The notes under the pieces: model-generated
What the model was told of the DNA's origin: nothing
The model's input: the letters and a program-made list of their open reading frames with translations, nothing else
Databases searched by the model: none
In this document: positions 61,699 through 64,000 of the stretch, piece by piece
Layout: the number at the start of each line of letters is the position of its first letter
Numbering within the stretch: position 1 is the first letter of the stretch
Made by a program: the position numbers and the translations under genes
Source of the DNA: Candidatus Gastranaerophilales bacterium
GTDB lineage: Bacteria; Cyanobacteriota; Vampirovibrionia; Gastranaerophilales; Gastranaerophilaceae
Assembly (NCBI GenBank): GCA_944323705.1
Contig: CALUTM010000001.1
Location: forward strand, 1-64,000
Direction: 5' to 3'
DNA length: 64,000 nucleotides

Positions 61699-63369
61699 AT
61701 GGTTCAGTTTTTTAGCAAAAGACGGCTTAAGATAGCGGAACAGATTATTATAGTAATATTTTTTGCAGTGCTTATTCCCATGACGGTAAGCGGTGTAATC
61801 ATAAATAATATTAACCAGCAGTCCAATCGTTCGCAGCTTCGTTCCGCGGCAATAATGATTGCAAACATTGTATCGGAAGAAATTGATGTTTTTGAACACT
61901 CAATTAATAACGAATTGGCACAAATCGCTGCTACGCTTGAATATTATAACTCACCCGAGCAGGAGCAAAAATATCTTGATACCATTATTAAAGACCTGAC
62001 TTTTTATAAAGAGCTTGATATAGTTAATAAGAACCAACTTGAATCGTATCAGGTTTACAATCTTCGGGATGATTATGCGGTTTTTCCCCGTGCTTTAAAT
62101 GACGGACGCTATCTTGTCGCAGTACTTGATATCAAAAATCTCCAAACCAATCTTTTTAGGACCTTAAGTGACGATAAACGTCAGATTTATGTTATTGCTG
62201 ACGGTCTTTTGGTTGCCTCCAGTAACTATTCTGAAAACGATTATATAGCCAGTTTATCGCAGCTTCCTAAAAAGTTGGAGACAGACAAGCCCGTCGTATA
62301 CGGTAATCTTAAGAACCAACCTCTTGTTTATCTGAAAAAGACTAATCCTGACGTTACAGTTATTGTTAATACAACTGAGGACGTTACGAAACATACAATA
62401 GACTATAACCGCGATAAAATAATACTTTCCATTATTATAACCATACTTACGGTATTCTTTGTGGTCGGATTATATACATCATACTTGTATATCAATATCC
62501 GTCAGCTTTTTAAGGCGATAATTGCGATATCAAAAGGAAACTATGAACGCAGAATACGACTTTTGACGAATATTTTTACTCCATTTGAGATTGTGTTCCT
62601 CGGAAACGAGTTTAACAGAATGGTTAATCAGATTCATAAATCCTATATTCAGCTTAAGAAGAAGAATAAGGAATTGAAACAGGTCAATGAATTTCGTTCA
62701 AATATGATTGATACGGTAAGTCATGAATTTCGAACACCGCTTACAAGTATACAGGGGTATACTTCAAGGCTCTTGCGTCAGGATATTGAAATCGATGAAG
62801 AGACAAGGATAAAATCTTTAAAAATCATTAAAAAACAATCGGAGCGATTAAAACGTATGATAGAGGATTTGCTAGTTATTCCTGATATTGAGGGGGCAAG
62901 GCTGAATGTTAATCTTGTGCGTGTTCCGATTAACTCCGTGATAGAAAGCTCCGTAATGCTTGTAAGAAATGATGTTAATAAGGAGATTATAAATAATGTT
63001 CGTAACTGCCAAATAGAGATTATAGCGGACATTGACAGGATAGAACAGGTTTTTGTAAACCTTATAGAGAATGCCATTAAGTATTCAAAAGATAATTCCG
63101 AAATAGTTTTGGATTATGAGATTCTTGATGACAGGCTTGTAATCAGTGTTAAGAACGATTATGACATAATCCCGCGGGAGAAACTGAAAACCCTGTTTGA
63201 TAAATTTACACGGATTGATGATAAAACAACGCGTACAACACGCGGCACGGGTTTGGGGTTATATATAGTTAAGGGGCTTGTTGAGGCGATGAACGGCGAA
63301 ATCAGGCTTTATTCCAATGAAGAATGCGGATTTTGCGTGAAAGTATTTATGCCGATAGCGGAAGTGTAA
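61699..63369 (+). CDS. Sensor histidine kinase
   Basis: The protein of 556 residues has a membrane helix (about 18-40), an extracytoplasmic Cache-like sensor (about 45-240), a second helix (about 242-265), HAMP (about 268-320), HisKA with phospho-acceptor His in DTVSHEFRTPLTSIQGYTSRLL (about 336), and HATPase motifs NLIENAIKYS (about 455) and GTGLGLYIVKGLVEAM (about 520). ATG 61699 is used; an in-frame TTG at 61687 overlaps the response regulator. The TAATATG junction implies co-translation with the regulator. Confidence 0.94.
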   Translation: MVQFFSKRRLKIAEQIIIVIFFAVLIPMTVSGVIINNINQQSNRSQLRSAAIMIANIVSEEIDVFEHSINNELAQIAATLEYYNSPEQEQKYLDTIIKDLTFYKELDIVNKNQLESYQVYNLRDDYAVFPRALNDGRYLVAVLDIKNLQTNLFRTLSDDKRQIYVIADGLLVASSNYSENDYIASLSQLPKKLETDKPVVYGNLKNQPLVYLKKTNPDVTVIVNTTEDVTKHTIDYNRDKIILSIIITILTVFFVVGLYTSYLYINIRQLFKAIIAISKGNYERRIRLLTNIFTPFEIVFLGNEFNRMVNQIHKSYIQLKKKNKELKQVNEFRSNMIDTVSHEFRTPLTSIQGYTSRLLRQDIEIDEETRIKSLKIIKKQSERLKRMIEDLLVIPDIEGARLNVNLVRVPINSVIESSVMLVRNDVNKEIINNVRNCQIEIIADIDRIEQVFVNLIENAIKYSKDNSEIVLDYEILDDRLVISVKNDYDIIPREKLKTLFDKFTRIDDKTTRTTRGTGLGLYIVKGLVEAMNGEIRLYSNEECGFCVKVFMPIAEV

Positions 63370-63381
63370 ACGGAAAATATA

Positions 63382-63410
63382 TTGATATATTTACATTCCG
63401 TTGGTATAAT
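63382..63410 (+). promoter_or_regulatory. Sigma-70 promoter of the first peptide unit
   Basis: TTGATA (63382-63387), a 17-base spacer and TATAAT (63405-63410) predict transcription from about 63417, immediately before the repeated unit. The second unit has only a weak counterpart (TTAACG at 63605, AATAGT near 63628). Confidence 0.7.
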
Positions 63411-63416
63411 TGTAAT

Positions 63417-63630
63417 GCACATTAAAAGAAGAATACGGGCAGAAGATTTTAACACATTTTAACTATCAGGAAAGGAGGTTAAAATGATAGTTAAAATCAC
63501 TGAAAGAGAATTAGTACTAATCATAATACTAATTCTCACAACCAAAGTCCTTTAATGAGGACACGGGTTTGGGTGGAATCAGCACCCTTACCTGTATTTT
63601 TATTTTAACGTATTTTTAGAAAAATTCAAT
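63417..63630 (+). ncRNA. Structured mRNA unit 1 with hydrophobic peptide ORF
   Basis: This unit of about 214 bases carries AATACGGGC near its 5' end (63432), which can pair with CCTGTATT (63591-63598), closing the molecule end to end. An 11-bp hairpin (63506-63516/63527-63537) lies inside the ORF, and a terminator-type hairpin with GGGTG/CACCC core lies at the 3' end, followed by TATTTTTATTTT. The unit is repeated at 63637-63866. Confidence 0.6.
63484..63555 (+). CDS. 23-residue hydrophobic peptide (unit 1)
   Basis: The ORF has a strong Shine-Dalgarno sequence (AAAGGAGG, five bases spacing) and ends in TAA. The peptide has a short charged N-terminus (MIVKITERE), a strongly hydrophobic middle (LVLIIILIL) and a TTKVL end. 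Size, single hydrophobic span and structured RNA resemble type I toxins such as the Ibs, Ldr or Fst classes, but no homology is claimed. Confidence 0.65.
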   Translation: MIVKITERELVLIIILILTTKVL

Positions 63631-63636
63631 AGTAAA

Positions 63637-63866
63637 ACAGTACATTAAAAAGAGAATACGGGCAGAAGATTTTAACAAACATTTGCACTTATTTCAACTA
63701 ATGAAAGGAGGTGAAAATGTTAGTTGAAATTAATGAAAAAGAACTAGCACTACTTGCGATAATGCTAATTCTACTCAATCAAATCCTGCACTGATTGCAG
63801 GTGGTAAGGGTGCGTTCATCACCCTTGCCCGTATTTTCATTTTAACGTATTTTTAGAAAAATTCAA
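63637..63866 (+). ncRNA. Structured mRNA unit 2 with hydrophobic peptide ORF
   Basis: This second copy of the unit has AATACGGGCA (63655-63664) perfectly complementary to TGCCCGTATT (63826-63835). The ORF-internal hairpin is 63741-63749/63763-63771, and the terminator hairpin has the stem GGTAAGGGTG/CACCCTTGCC. The 3' ends of both units share TTTTAACGTATTTTTAGA. lipA starts 13 bases after the unit. Confidence 0.6.
63717..63794 (+). CDS. 25-residue hydrophobic peptide (unit 2)
   Basis: The ORF has AAAGGAGGTG with four-to-six-base spacing and ends in TGA. The peptide parallels unit 1: MLVEINEKEL, then ALLAIMLILL, then NQILH. About half of the residues match unit 1, and charge and hydrophobicity patterns are kept. 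Paralogous peptides in tandem, each with its own RNA structure, suggest duplication of a functional unit. Confidence 0.65.
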   Translation: MLVEINEKELALLAIMLILLNQILH

Positions 63867-63878
63867 GAGTGAGGAATT

Positions 63879-64000
63879 ATGCAGAGACTGCCTGAGTATT
63901 TAAAAAGACCGATAATTGATACCGAAAAAACAAAAACCGTACGGCGGATTTTGAAGGATAAATGCCTTAATACCGTGTGCGAGGGAGCCCGATGCCCGAA
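63879..64000 (+). CDS. lipA: Lipoyl synthase LipA (5' part)
   Basis: The first 40 residues of this radical SAM enzyme are visible: LPEYLKRP, TVRRILKDKCLNTVCEGARCP. CEGARC supplies the first two Cys of the auxiliary iron-sulfur cluster motif (CX4CX5C). It inserts sulfur into protein-bound octanoate to make lipoate. GAGTGAGG precedes the ATG by four bases. The gene runs off the window. It could be co-transcribed with the peptide units if their terminators leak. Confidence 0.93.
   Translation, partial: MQRLPEYLKRPIIDTEKTKTVRRILKDKCLNTVCEGARCP

Overview
The window is AT-rich, densely coded DNA from a flagellated, Gram-negative-type bacterium. It carries a peptidoglycan gene run, a flagellar export gene run, LolA-like and LpxL-like outer-envelope genes, and an RpaA-like response regulator. 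Many lineage-restricted proteins begin with a short N-terminal motif of the type (N/V)-F-(K/G/R/M)-(G/A/S). Together these best fit the gut clade Gastranaerophilales (Vampirovibrionia, non-photosynthetic Cyanobacteriota). This placement is inferred from gene content; no marker-gene search was possible.

Layout. 1-8.5 kb: the tail of a GIY-YIG nuclease gene, small hypothetical genes, a ClC exchanger, a P-loop kinase, yidD, a HAD phosphatase, a PilZ protein and several lineage-specific proteins. 8.5-12.8 kb: a glycogen-synthase-like glycosyltransferase and a 506-residue motif-tagged protein, the latter preceded by a serine-rich leader ORF and a strong terminator. 12.9-17.4 kb: mraY-murD-ftsW-murG. 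17.6-21.4 kb: flagellar switch and export genes (FliM/FliN type, fliO, fliP, fliQ, a secreted protein, fliR), followed by a type IV pilin-like gene. 22.4-27.4 kb: a secreted protein, a NIF3 protein, CoaBC, a TPR protein and a PHP phosphoesterase. 27.5-39.3 kb: two divergent operons forming an aryl-polyene-type type II fatty-acid/polyketide cluster. It has two ketosynthases, a chain-length-factor-like protein, a ketoreductase, two dehydratase domains, two ACPs, an adenylation enzyme, a thioesterase, a LolA-like protein, an MMPL exporter, a methyltransferase and two acyltransferases. 39.3-42.7 kb: dnaK flanked by a small heat-shock protein and a membrane-anchored relative. 42.9-51.1 kb: an M16 peptidase, a TPR protein, CsaB-like pyruvyl transferase, KDG kinase with KDPG aldolase, a CHASE2 cyclase, and two tagged proteins (GNAT-like and HD-GYP). 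51.2-57.3 kb: an operon of three related coiled-coil/AAA proteins at graded stages of motif loss, plus a pseudo-M16 peptidase. 57.5-63.4 kb: an XRE regulator, a probable glycosyltransferase, a GAF/HD-GYP protein and a response-regulator/histidine-kinase pair. 63.4-64 kb: two tandem RNA units encoding 23- and 25-residue hydrophobic peptides, then the start of lipA.

The most unusual items are listed here. (1) The tandem peptide/RNA units look like a duplicated type I toxin-style gene; compensatory base changes preserve RNA hairpins while the peptide changes. (2) An apparently leaderless serine-rich leader peptide has attenuator geometry. (3) A dispersed repeat with a unit of about 54 bp occurs at five loci; in one it lies in frame inside the NIF3 gene as two 18-residue repeats. 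(4) A short N-terminal motif is shared by about nine otherwise unrelated proteins. (5) The graded AAA/pseudo-M16 operon. (6) The aryl-polyene-type cluster, with a fused adenylation-dehydratase protein. Most other genes are ordinary housekeeping or signalling genes.
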